Below are positions 8,290 to 17,436 of a stretch of DNA of 33,980 nucleotides, piece after piece (position 1 is the first letter of the stretch; every line of letters begins with the position of its first letter). The position numbers were made by a program, and so were the translations under genes. Source of the DNA: a bacterium (GTDB lineage Bacteria > CG2-30-53-67 > CG2-30-70-394); assembly GCA_024278555.1 (NCBI GenBank), contig JAJRSX010000168.1:1-33980 (forward strand), given 5' to 3'. The notes under the pieces are model-generated. The model ran no database searches. It saw nothing but the letters and a program-made list of their open reading frames with translations, and was not told the origin of the DNA.

Positions 8290-9546
8290 ATGCCACCGAT
8301 CAAGAAGCAACCGCTGTGCGCCTTCTGCGGTAAGCCGCAAAAGCCCCTCGCCCTCCTCCACCCTGCCGGTGCGGTCCCGGGTGGCGGGCCGCGGGTGCTC
8401 ATCTGCGAGGACTGCTTCTCCCTCTGCCGGCAGCTCATCCAACAGCCGATACCCAAGGCACCGCCGAAGCCGGAGATCACCGAGCTGAAGCCGCGCGACA
8501 TCCACACCATCCTCAACGACTACGTCATCGGCCAGGAGCAGGCCAAGAAGGTCCTCTCCGTCGCCGTCCACAACCACTACACGCGGCTCCTGCACCGCCA
8601 CGAGCCCTCCGACGTCGAGCTCACCAAGAGCAACGTCCTGCTCATCGGCCCCACCGGCACCGGCAAGACGCTCCTGGCCCAGACCCTAGCGCGCATCCTC
8701 CAGGTCCCCTTCACGATGGTCGACGCCACCACCCTCACCGAGGCGGGCTACGTCGGTGAGGACGTGGAGAACATCATCCTCAAGCTCCTCCAGTCGTGCG
8801 ACTACGACGTGGAGCGGGCGGAGCACGGGATCATCTACATCGACGAGATCGACAAGGTGGCGCGCAAATCAGAGAACCCGTCGATCACCCGCGACGTCTC
8901 CGGCGAGGGGGTGCAGCAGGCGCTGCTCAAGCTGATCGAGGGGACCACCGCCAACGTCCCCCCCCAGGGCGGCCGCAAGCACCCGCACCAGGAGTTCCTG
9001 CAGGTCGACACCACCAATATCCTGTTCATCTGCGGCGGCGCCTTCGTCGGCCTGGAAAAGGTGATCGCCAACCGGCTGCAGACCAAGGTCCTCGGCTTCG
9101 GCGCGCCGCTTGCCTCCAGTGAGGGGCAACGGCAGGCGCTGCTCAAGCAGGTGGAGCCGGAGGACCTCCTGAAGGCGGGCCTCATCCCCGAACTCATCGG
9201 CCGCCTGCCGACGCTCGCGGCGCTGGATGAGCTCGACGAGGACGCCCTGGTGGAGATCCTCACCCAGCCGCGCAACGCCCTGGTGAAGCAGTACAGCCAC
9301 TTCTTCGCCTACGAAGGGGTGAAGCTCACCTTCACCGACGACGCCCTGCGCGCCGTCGCCCACCTCGCCCAGGAGCGCAAGACCGGCGCCCGCGGCCTGC
9401 GCGCCATCCTCGAAGAGGTGATGCTCGACATCATGTACGACATCCCGTCGGAGAGTGGCGTCGCCGAGTGCATCATCACCGAGGCGGTCGTCCGCGGCGA
9501 CGAGCTGCCGTTGCGCATCTACGAGCACCGCTCGAAGACGGCGTAG
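8290..9546 (+). CDS. clpX: ATP-dependent Clp protease ATP-binding subunit ClpX
   Basis: N-terminal CxxC/CxxC zinc finger; [16 protein letters not shown] Walker [14 protein letters not shown] Walker B. Confidence 0.98.
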   Translation: MPPIKKQPLCAFCGKPQKPLALLHPAGAVPGGGPRVLICEDCFSLCRQLIQQPIPKAPPKPEITELKPRDIHTILNDYVIGQEQAKKVLSVAVHNHYTRLLHRHEPSDVELTKSNVLLIGPTGTGKTLLAQTLARILQVPFTMVDATTLTEAGYVGEDVENIILKLLQSCDYDVERAEHGIIYIDEIDKVARKSENPSITRDVSGEGVQQALLKLIEGTTANVPPQGGRKHPHQEFLQVDTTNILFICGGAFVGLEKVIANRLQTKVLGFGAPLASSEGQRQALLKQVEPEDLLKAGLIPELIGRLPTLAALDELDEDALVEILTQPRNALVKQYSHFFAYEGVKLTFTDDALRAVAHLAQERKTGARGLRAILEEVMLDIMYDIPSESGVAECIITEAVVRGDELPLRIYEHRSKTA

Positions 9547-9647
9547 CCCCGGCCCGCGAGGCGGACCGGGATGTGACGCCGGAGGGAAGAAAACCAGGGG
9601 TCATCGGCGACACGCCCAAAGAGCAGACGACGTGGTTCCTCCGTCTC

Positions 9648-10046
9648 CTACTTTAGGAGGGCAAATGCGGGGTGGCCCTTGAGCTTTCGGTCAAAGGTGA
9701 CCGTGGTGTTGCACCCGGCCTCCTGGTTGCCGGTGCCGATCAAATAGTCGGCGAAGTCCCCCGGACCCTGCCAATAATCAGCCAGGGCGCGTCGCACTTG
9801 ATCGCGCCCCGCCACCTGCATCTGCTCCGTCTCCAGGAGCATCTCCAGTACTTCAGCGATCTCCTGCCGTGTGCGGTGGTAACAGGTGGTGAGCACCCAG
9901 ACCGCCTCACACAGAACCACCTGTGCGAGGTAGATTTCCTCACCATCCCGGGCACAGCGATTCACAAACCGCTCCACCCGCTTCGCCTGTCGCACATCGT
10001 CCCCGGTCAGGTAACGCACCAGGACATTGGTGTCGATGCCCCTCAT
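9648..10046 (-). CDS. PIN-domain toxin (VapC-like)
   Basis: MRGIDTNVLVRYLTGDD…VLCEAVWVL…DFADYLIG…TFDRKL; overlaps upstream antitoxin by 4 bp. Confidence 0.87.
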   Translation of the reverse strand: MRGIDTNVLVRYLTGDDVRQAKRVERFVNRCARDGEEIYLAQVVLCEAVWVLTTCYHRTRQEIAEVLEMLLETEQMQVAGRDQVRRALADYWQGPGDFADYLIGTGNQEAGCNTTVTFDRKLKGHPAFALLK

Positions 10047-10282
10047 CTGGCTCGATGGCTGAGGATTGCCGCGTCCATCTCCTCTAGAGAGACAGGGCGC
10101 TGCTCGGCACGATAAAGAATCCCTGCGAGGGTTCGGATATCGCGCGTCGCCGGCTTGAGCACCACCTCTCCCGTCGACCGGATCTCAAAATCGATCCGCG
10201 CCCCCGAGGATAACCCAAGGTGGTCACGCACCACCTTGGGGATCGTCGTCTGTCCTTTGCTGGTCAGGACGGAGGTAGCCAT
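10043..10282 (-). CDS. AbrB/MazE-type antitoxin (VapB-like)
   Basis: MATSVLTSKGQTTIPKVVRDHLGLSSGARIDFEI SpoVT/AbrB motif. Confidence 0.88.
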   Translation of the reverse strand: MATSVLTSKGQTTIPKVVRDHLGLSSGARIDFEIRSTGEVVLKPATRDIRTLAGILYRAEQRPVSLEEMDAAILSHRAR

Positions 10283-10449
10283 AACAATCCTTTCTGTAAA
10301 CCTTCTTCCTTATCTAAGGGTAAGGCAGGAAATCCCGATGTCAAGAACTCCGCGTCTTGTGGATCGGGAATCGCGCCGACCATGATGGGTTGCTCCCTTT
10401 TCGCCACCGTAACGCGGTGGCGGTAAGCGTATCTTCCCCTCCCAGCCCC

Positions 10450-12000
10450 ATGACCCTCCTGCTCCTTGCCGCCATCGGGATCGGCATCGTCGCCGGCTCC
10501 CTCTGGCCCGCGGCGATGGCCCAGGCGGCGTGGATCGGCGACCTCTTCTTGGCGCTGTTGCGCCTCCTGGTGGTGCCGCTGGTGGTCACCTCGATGATCG
10601 CCGGGGTGGCGACCCTCGGGGACGTGCGCCGCCTCGGACCGATCGGCGGCCGCACCGCCCTCTACTACCTCGGCACCACCCTCTCCGCGGTGCTGGTGGG
10701 GATGGTCCTGGTGAACCTCATCCAGCCGGGGAGTCGCTACGAGACCCCGTACGACCGGGCCCTCGCCTGCTTTCACCTCGCCGACGACTTCCCCCCCCTG
10801 GAGCGACTTCTCCACCACCGCGACCCGGCCCAGCGACTCCAGAAGGACCGGGCGCTCCTAAGCCTCGCCAACGACCCCTCGCTCTCCGACGACGACCCGC
10901 GCTTCGCCTGCGCCTTTACCGCCCTCGGGCCGCACCGCTTCCCCGCCCTCGCCGCGGAGGTGGCAGCCGGCGACCTCGACCCGGCCAACGCGGTACGCGA
11001 GGCGATCCACCACGGCCTGCCGGAGGTCCGCGACACCCTCGCCCACCTCCACCTCGACGCCCGCCCGGCGGTGGCCGCGCGGCTGAAGGAGGGTGGCCTC
11101 ACCCCCCTGGAGGCGGTCGACACCCTGCTCGCCGAACGCCACACCTCCGCCGGCGCGGCCCTCCGCTCCATCCTCTTCACCCTGGTCCCCACCAACCTGA
11201 TCAAGGCGGCGGCGGAGACCAACATCCTCGCCCTCATCTGCTTCTCCCTCGTCTTCGGCGCGGTATGCACCACCCTCGGCGAACCGGGCCGCCGCCTCCT
11301 CGACCTCTTCGACGGAGCGAACCTGGCGATCATGCGCATGGTCCACCTGGCGATGCGCACCGCCCCGGTAGGGATCGCCTGCCTGGTGGCCGGGAAGATC
11401 GCCGCCGAGGGGGGCGGCTCCGCCGTCCTCCACCTCGCCCGGTCGCTCGCCGCCTACGCCGGCACCGTCACCCTCGGCCTCGCCGTCCACGCCTTCATCG
11501 TCTTGCCCCTCATCCTCCGCTTCGCCGCCCGCCGGCAACCCGGCCGCTACGGCGCCCGCCTCGGCCGGGCGCTCGCCACCGCCATGGCCACCGCCTCCTC
11601 CTCCGCCACATTGCCGGTGACCCTGGAGTGCACCGAAGAGGCCGGGGTGTCACGTCGCGCCGCCGGCTTCGTCCTCCCCCTCGGGGCGACGGTCAACATG
11701 GACGGTACGGCGCTCTACGAGGCGGTGGCGGTCCTCTTCATCGCCCAGGTCTACGGCCTGCCGCTGGGGCCTGCGGAGCAGGCCATCCTCTTCCTCACCG
11801 CCACCCTGGCGGCGATCGGCGCCGCCGGCATCCCCGAGGCGGGGCTGGTGACCATGGTCATGGTCCTCGCCGCGGTCCACCTCCCCATGGGCGGCATGGC
11901 CCTGATCCTCGCCATCGACTGGCTCCTCGACCGCCTGCGCACCACCGTCAACGTCTGGGGCGACGCCGTGGGTGCGGCGGTCATCGACGCGCACACATAG
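10450..12000 (+). CDS. Dicarboxylate/amino acid:cation symporter (DAACS/GltP family) with enlarged internal loop
   Basis: ATASSSATLPVTLE HP1-like motif, VNMDGTAL motif, HP2-like GAAGIPEAG; start moved to ATG 10450. Confidence 0.87.
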   Translation: MTLLLLAAIGIGIVAGSLWPAAMAQAAWIGDLFLALLRLLVVPLVVTSMIAGVATLGDVRRLGPIGGRTALYYLGTTLSAVLVGMVLVNLIQPGSRYETPYDRALACFHLADDFPPLERLLHHRDPAQRLQKDRALLSLANDPSLSDDDPRFACAFTALGPHRFPALAAEVAAGDLDPANAVREAIHHGLPEVRDTLAHLHLDARPAVAARLKEGGLTPLEAVDTLLAERHTSAGAALRSILFTLVPTNLIKAAAETNILALICFSLVFGAVCTTLGEPGRRLLDLFDGANLAIMRMVHLAMRTAPVGIACLVAGKIAAEGGGSAVLHLARSLAAYAGTVTLGLAVHAFIVLPLILRFAARRQPGRYGARLGRALATAMATASSSATLPVTLECTEEAGVSRRAAGFVLPLGATVNMDGTALYEAVAVLFIAQVYGLPLGPAEQAILFLTATLAAIGAAGIPEAGLVTMVMVLAAVHLPMGGMALILAIDWLLDRLRTTVNVWGDAVGAAVIDAHT

Positions 12001-12035
12001 GGGGAAAACCACCAAGGGCACGAAGGAGAACGGCT

Positions 12036-12100
12036 CAACGCAAAGGCGCGAAGACGCCAGGGCGCAAAGGGACAAGGGGGAAGGCGTCGTCGGTGGTCGG
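12036..12100 (+). repeat. Composite intergenic repeat: CGCAAAGG CGCGAAGA CGCCAGGG CGCAAAGG octamers then GGCGTCGTCGGTGGTCGG box
   Basis: Period-8 register; box matches 17334-17351 (reverse complement) at 17/18 positions. Confidence 0.8.
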
Positions 12101-12266
12101 CCGGGAGGGCGTGCCGAGTGGGGTTACTAACGCAGAGACGCAGAGGGGAGCAAGCAACAGCGGGTCGGGCGTCACCGGTGGGGCGCCGGAGCACAGTGAG
12201 GGCCTGGAAGGCCAGGGCTCGCGACAGAAGCCAAAACGACGGTACTGAAAAATATTGATTCTGTTT

Positions 12267-12335
12267 CTCTACCATGAAGAGCATGAAGGGCATGAAGATT
12301 TCACAGCACCTTTTCATGGTCTTCGTAGTGCAAGG
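12267..12335. repeat. Nonamer repeats CATGAAGAG CATGAAGGG CATGAAG with a partial inverted copy (ttttcatggtcttcgtagtg)
   Basis: Direct reading. Confidence 0.7.
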
Positions 12336-12357
12336 CTCCGCTCTCCTCATGACACGT

Positions 12358-12389
12358 GTAGGGTGTGCCAAGCACAGCGCGGCGCACAG
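12358..12389 (+). repeat. REP-like palindrome, GTAG-headed (GTAGGGTGTGCCAAGCACAGCGCGGCGCACA)
   Basis: Near-identical to two - strand copies at 21239-21269 and 21897-21927. Confidence 0.75.
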
Positions 12390-12470
12390 ATGCCCCTTCT
12401 GATAGGACCGCGCCATACCCACGATCCAAGCGAAAAATCCCGCGAGTTGCCGAAGGTTATATAAGGTAAA

Positions 12471-12518
12471 GAACTGACCCCAAAGATATTTGAAGAACTG
12501 ACCCCAAAGATATTTGTT
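12471..12518 (+). repeat. 24-bp tandem duplication GAACTGACCCCAAAGATATTTGAA / …TTTGTT
   Basis: Two adjacent copies, 22/24 identical. Confidence 0.95.
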
Positions 12519-14375
12519 GTGCTCGCCGTGGTGGGTCCGCGGCCGGCGGGGGCGGACGGGGTTGAGCCGAGCACCCGGGCGATCGTGCAGGCGACGGACC
12601 GCGCCCTGTACGAGGCGCGGTACTGGGACATCCTCCTCCACTACCGGCACGGCCTCCGCGGGACCCACAGCCTGATCGACGACCCCGGTTTCTTTCTCGC
12701 GCCCACCGGCAAGGTGGACCCGGCGGCGGAGCTGGCCGCCACCATCGACGCCCTCTACCGGCCACCGGTGGTGGGGGAGGTCCACGCTCAGTGCCGCTTC
12801 CCGGCGCGCCTCGCGTGGCTTGAGGAGGAGGGGGTCATCGACCCCGGGGAGTTACCGGCGGTCTCCTGCGACGGGTTGGACAAGACTCTCGCCCGCATCG
12901 ACCCGCAGGCCGCGACCTTGATTTTCCCGGTGGGCCACATGAACGACCCGGCGTCGATGTTCGGCCACACCCTGCTGCGCATCGACTCGTCGTTTGACTC
13001 GCCGCTCCTCTCCCACGCGGTCAACTACGCCGCCCAGGTCGACCCCAAGGACAACGGCATCGCCTACGCCTTCAAGGGGATCTTCGGCCTCTACCGCGGC
13101 TACTACTCGATCCGCCCCTACTACGAGATGGTGAAGAGCTACTCCCACATGGACCAGCGGGACATCTGGGAGTACCGCCTCAACCTCTCCCCGGCCGAGG
13201 TGCGACGCCTCTTCCTGCACGTCTGGGAGCTACAGCAGAGCTACGCCGACTACTTCTTCTTCGACGAGAACTGCTCCTACAACCTCCTCTTCCTGCTGGA
13301 GGCGGCGCGACCGACGCGTTCGCTCACCGATCGGTTCGGCCTGTGGGTGATCCCCCTGGACACGGTGGAGGAGGTGATCGGCGCGAGGCTGGTGGATAGC
13401 GCCCACTACCGGCCGTCGCAGGCGACGCAGATCCGACACATCGCCGCCGGACTCGGCGATCGCGGCCGGGCGGTCGCCAAACGGCTGATCGATGGCAAGG
13501 AGGAGGTGGAGGCGGTGACCGAGAGCGATCTCTCCCCCACCACCCAGGCGAGGCTCCTCGATCTCGTGACCGAGTACACCCAGCTCCGCTACGCCGGAGG
13601 GAAGCTGGACAAGGAGGTGTACCAGCGCCGCCTCCTCCAGACCCTCCGGCCACGCAGCCGGCTGGCTGCCGAGGCGAAGGACGATCCACCTCCCCCGCCA
13701 CCGCGCCCCGAGAGCGGTCACCCCTCCCAGCGGCTCACCTTCGCCGCCGGGATCGACCATGGCGACCACTTCATCGAGGCCACCTATCGCCCCGCCTACC
13801 ACGACCTCCTCGATCCACCGGCGGGCTACGTGGCAGGGTCGATGATCGAGTTCTCGGCCCTCACCCTGCGCCACACCCCAACCCGCCAGCGGTCACTCCT
13901 GTACCGTTGGGACCTGATCCACATCGTCTCTCTCTCCCCGCGAGATACCTTCTTCCGGCCGGTCTCGTGGAAGATACGCACCGGCTTTGCCCGCCGCCCC
14001 TTTGCCGGCGACCGTGAGGGGCTCCTCTACCAGCTCAACCCCGGTGGCGGCTTCACCTGGCACACACCGGTCGGCCTCACCTACCTCCTGGGGGAGAGTG
14101 CGGCCCAGATCTCCCGGCGATTCGACGGTGGCTACACCCTCGGCGCCGGCCTCTCCGCGGGGCTCCTCGCCCAGCCCCACCGCCGATGGCGGGTGCAGCT
14201 CGAAGCGCGGGGCATCGTGTCCGTGGCAGGTGACGCGACCCGCGAAATCTCCGTGGCGCTACGCCAATCCATCCAGCTCTCCCGCCGCCGCGCCGTGCGC
14301 CTCGACCTCCAACGGACCGTCTGGGAGAGCACCGCCCACACCGAGGGAAAGCTCGCCTGGAGCTACTACTTCTAA
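12519..14375 (+). CDS. DUF4105-like (Lnb N-terminal periplasmic domain-like) protein, probably 5'-altered
   Basis: HMNDPASMFGHTLLRIDS…SYSHMDQRDIWEYRLNLSPAE…YFFFDENCSYNLLFLLEAA; the only available start is GTG 12519, immediately after the tandem duplication. Confidence 0.72.
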   Translation: MLAVVGPRPAGADGVEPSTRAIVQATDRALYEARYWDILLHYRHGLRGTHSLIDDPGFFLAPTGKVDPAAELAATIDALYRPPVVGEVHAQCRFPARLAWLEEEGVIDPGELPAVSCDGLDKTLARIDPQAATLIFPVGHMNDPASMFGHTLLRIDSSFDSPLLSHAVNYAAQVDPKDNGIAYAFKGIFGLYRGYYSIRPYYEMVKSYSHMDQRDIWEYRLNLSPAEVRRLFLHVWELQQSYADYFFFDENCSYNLLFLLEAARPTRSLTDRFGLWVIPLDTVEEVIGARLVDSAHYRPSQATQIRHIAAGLGDRGRAVAKRLIDGKEEVEAVTESDLSPTTQARLLDLVTEYTQLRYAGGKLDKEVYQRRLLQTLRPRSRLAAEAKDDPPPPPPRPESGHPSQRLTFAAGIDHGDHFIEATYRPAYHDLLDPPAGYVAGSMIEFSALTLRHTPTRQRSLLYRWDLIHIVSLSPRDTFFRPVSWKIRTGFARRPFAGDREGLLYQLNPGGGFTWHTPVGLTYLLGESAAQISRRFDGGYTLGAGLSAGLLAQPHRRWRVQLEARGIVSVAGDATREISVALRQSIQLSRRRAVRLDLQRTVWESTAHTEGKLAWSYYF

Positions 14376-14412
14376 GAGCCGGAGCCCCCCCTTCGCGGCA
14401 GCAGACCGTTCC

Positions 14413-16002
14413 CTACGGCGTGGTGCCGAGCGGCCGGGTGGGGCTTGGGGCGTGGGCGCGGTGGCGTTTCCAGCTCTCCATGCGATTCAGCGCGTTCACG
14501 TAGGCGTTGGCCGAGGCGATGATGATGTCGGTGTTGGCCCCCTGGCCGGAGATGACCCGCGCCGGCATCTGGTCCGGCGGGTGGGGCTCGGCGATCTTCA
14601 CGGTCACCTCGCCCTGGGCGTCGGTGCCGCCGGTGATCGCCTTGACGACGTAGGCCTCGAGCACGGTGTCGGTCCCCACCGCCTCTTTGATGGCGCGAAG
14701 CGCCGCGTCTACCGGGCCGTCGCCCTCGGCGGTGGCCTCCCGCTCTTCGCCCTCCACCGCCACCCGGACGGTGGCGCGCGGGTGGAGCTCAGAGCCGGCG
14801 TGGGTCTCCACGAAGTGGAGCACGTAGTAGTCGGACGGCCGGTGGACGATCTCGTTGACCACCGCCTCCACGTCCTCGTCGAAGACGTACTTTTTCTTGT
14901 CGCACAGGGCGATGAAGCGGCTGCAGGCGTCCTCCAGGTGGGTCTCGTCGAGGTCGTGGCCGACCTTGGCGACCTTGTCGGCGAAGGCGTGGCGACCCGA
15001 GTGCTTGCCGAGAACGATGTCGCTCTTCGGCAGGCCGATGGATTCGGGGGTCATGATCTCGTAGGTGGCGGCGTGCTTGAGGATGCCGTCCTGGTGGATC
15101 CCCGCCTCGTGGGCGAAGGCGTTGGCGCCGACGATCGCCTTGTTCGCCTGGACCATCATCCCGGACATCTCCGCGACCAGCCGCGAGGTGCGGTAGATCT
15201 GTTCGGTGCGGATATCGGTGGTGAAGGGCAGGACGTCGTGGCGGGTGCGCAGGGCCATGACCACCTCCTCCAGGGAGGCGTTACCGGCCCGCTCGCCCAG
15301 GCCGTTGATGGTGCACTCGACCTGCCGCGCCCCGGCCCGGACCGCCGCCAGGGAGTTGGCCACCGCCAGGCCGAGGTCGTTGTGGCAGTGCACCGAGATC
15401 GTCGCATCCTCGATGTTGGGGACCCGCTCTTTGAGGGTGCGGATGAGCTTGTGGAACTCCTCGGGGGTGGTGTAGCCGACGGTGTCGGGGATGTTCACCA
15501 CCCGGGCGCCGGCTTCGATCACCGCCTCGACTACCTCGCACAGGTAGTCCACGTTGCTGCGTGCCGCGTCCTCGGGGGAGAACTCGACGTTGTCGGTAAA
15601 GGAGGCGGCGAGGGCGACCATCTCCACGGCGCGGGCCAGGGCCTCGGCGCGGCTCATCTTCAGCTTGTGCTCCAGGTGGAGGTCGGAGGTGGCGAGGAAG
15701 GTGTGGATGCGCGGCCGGGCGCTCCCCCGCACCGCCTCCCAGGCACGCTCGATGTCCTGTGCGCGGGCGCGGGCGAGCCCGGCGATCTGCGGCCCGTCGA
15801 CCTCGGCGGCGATGCGGGACACCGCCTCGAAGTCACCGGGGGAGGCGATCGGGAAGCCCGCTTCGATGATGTCCACCCCGAGGGTGGCGAGCTGGCGGGC
15901 GACACGGAGCTTCTGCTCGGTGTTCATGGAGGCCCCCGGCGACTGCTCACCGTCGCGCAGGGTGGTATCGAAGATGTCGACCTTCTCTGGTGTAGGCTCC
16001 AT
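14413..16002 (-). CDS. leuA: 2-isopropylmalate synthase
   Basis: MEPTPEKVDIFDTTLRDGEQSPGASMNTEQKL…SVHCHNDLGLAVANSLAA…GNASLEEV; C-terminal LeuA regulatory domain. Confidence 0.96.
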   Translation of the reverse strand: MEPTPEKVDIFDTTLRDGEQSPGASMNTEQKLRVARQLATLGVDIIEAGFPIASPGDFEAVSRIAAEVDGPQIAGLARARAQDIERAWEAVRGSARPRIHTFLATSDLHLEHKLKMSRAEALARAVEMVALAASFTDNVEFSPEDAARSNVDYLCEVVEAVIEAGARVVNIPDTVGYTTPEEFHKLIRTLKERVPNIEDATISVHCHNDLGLAVANSLAAVRAGARQVECTINGLGERAGNASLEEVVMALRTRHDVLPFTTDIRTEQIYRTSRLVAEMSGMMVQANKAIVGANAFAHEAGIHQDGILKHAATYEIMTPESIGLPKSDIVLGKHSGRHAFADKVAKVGHDLDETHLEDACSRFIALCDKKKYVFDEDVEAVVNEIVHRPSDYYVLHFVETHAGSELHPRATVRVAVEGEEREATAEGDGPVDAALRAIKEAVGTDTVLEAYVVKAITGGTDAQGEVTVKIAEPHPPDQMPARVISGQGANTDIIIASANAYVNALNRMESWKRHRAHAPSPTRPLGTTP

Positions 16003-16121
16003 GGCCTTGGCCTCTGTTGCTGGGTGGGCAATACCCCAACAGTGTCCACGGCCGGGAGGATCCCGAGTCGAGGCCACCGCGGGAACACGCCCGGGCGCCT
16101 CGCCGTCGGCGAGGGCCCGGG

Positions 16122-16892
16122 CTAGGGAAGCTCTCGGTCCTCCACGTCGTCGATCTCCACCTCGCGCAGGGTCTTGCGCGAGCGCACCACCCCGACCAGC
16201 CCGGAGGCCGCGTAGCCCCAGGCGAGGGCGAAGAGGGTGATCTCGTGGGCGGCGACTATCACGATGGCTCCGAGGACCAGGGCGAGCAGGACCTTGAAGT
16301 GGTATCGGGAACGGAGGTCGATATCCTTGAAGGAGCGGTAGCGTATGTTACTCACCATCAAGAAGGCCACCCCGTAGGCGACGACCACGAACCAGACGGG
16401 ACGTCCCACGATCTGCGGGTGGCCGAGGAGGAGCTGGACCTGGTGGTAGAAGAGGACGGTGGTGGCCAGCACCGCCGCCGCCGCCGGGCTGGGGAGGCCG
16501 CGGAAGTACCGTTTGTCCCCCTCGTCCACCTGGATGTTGAAGCGGGCCAGACGCAGGGCGGTGCACACCACGTAGAGGAAGGCGGCGAGCCAGCCGATGC
16601 GGTGGAACTGCGACAGCGCCCAGAGGTAGACCAGGAGCCCCGGGGCGAGGCCGAAGGAGGTGAGGTCGGAGAGGGAGTCGTACTGGACGCCGAAGGCGGA
16701 CTGGGAGTGGGTGAGGCGGGCGATCTTGCCGTCGATGCCGTCGAAGACCCCGGCAAGCAGGATGGCGTTCGCCGCCGCCGTGAAGCGGCCGTCGATCGCC
16801 GCCACGATGGCGTAGAAGCCGCAGAACAGCGCCGCGGTAGTGGCGAGGTTGGGGAGGAGGTAGATCCCCCGGATAGAGTTATTGGAGCTCAC
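16122..16892 (-). CDS. pssA: CDP-diacylglycerol--serine O-phosphatidyltransferase
   Basis: CDP-alcohol phosphatidyltransferase motif FDGIDGKIARLTHSQSAFGVQYDSLSD; start proposed at GTG 16892 (VSSNNSIRGIYLLPNLATT). Confidence 0.88.
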   Translation of the reverse strand: MSSNNSIRGIYLLPNLATTAALFCGFYAIVAAIDGRFTAAANAILLAGVFDGIDGKIARLTHSQSAFGVQYDSLSDLTSFGLAPGLLVYLWALSQFHRIGWLAAFLYVVCTALRLARFNIQVDEGDKRYFRGLPSPAAAAVLATTVLFYHQVQLLLGHPQIVGRPVWFVVVAYGVAFLMVSNIRYRSFKDIDLRSRYHFKVLLALVLGAIVIVAAHEITLFALAWGYAASGLVGVVRSRKTLREVEIDDVEDRELP

Positions 16893-16940
16893 TGCGCCGC
16901 TCCGGGACGAAGGCTTCGTTGCACACGACCTGCAACCGCC

Positions 16941-17392
16941 CAACGCAAAGGCGCAAGGGCGCGAAGGCGCGAAGGGGGAGAGGAAAAGGGCGGCACAGGC
17001 GTCACCGGCGGCACGAGGCGGCCACGGCGCGGCCTGGAAGGCGGACTCACCGCAGAGACGCAGAGGGCACAGAGAGCTGCATCGGGAAACCACACGACGG
17101 CGCGCGGGCCCCCTTTATGGTTGCGACCTGGCGATCCATCGTGGGGTCGAGCCTCTGACCAGCCATCTTGGCAAGAGTCCATCTCGATGGTGGACAGACA
17201 AGATCCATCCGGAGAATCGACGGAATCCCTTGGGACCGAAGGCACATGAACAAGCCACCCTTCCATTGCAGTTCTCTGTGCCCTCTGTGTCTCTGTGGTG
17301 AAACCCGGTTTCAGACCTGCCCCATCGCCCCAACCGACCACCGACGACACCCTACTGCCGACCCCGAGACCCCTTGCGTCTTGGCGTTGACG
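16941..17392. repeat. Nested inverted-repeat intergenic element between pssA and ilvN
   Basis: Inner arms 17047-17081 and 17267-17301 (35 nt, 32/35 complementary identity); outer octamer arms 16941-16980 and 17370-17392 inverted. Confidence 0.8.
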
Positions 17393-17436
17393 ACCGGAAC
17401 CGCGGGGACGCGGGCGCTCCCATCGCCAACCGACCC

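Noticed and set aside
10402-10422. Hairpin CGCCACCG-TAACG-CGGTGGCG upstream of the symporter
   Set aside because: No U-tract or riboswitch-like conserved core recognisable; insufficient for a regulatory call.
13987-16125. 712-aa + strand ORF
   Set aside because: Overlaps the end of the DUF4105 gene and runs antisense to leuA; low-complexity antisense artefact.
17047-17253. Small ORFs in the core of the nested inverted repeat (for example 68-aa and 72-aa - strand ORFs)
   Set aside because: They read through repeat arms in several frames; no RBS or recognisable product.
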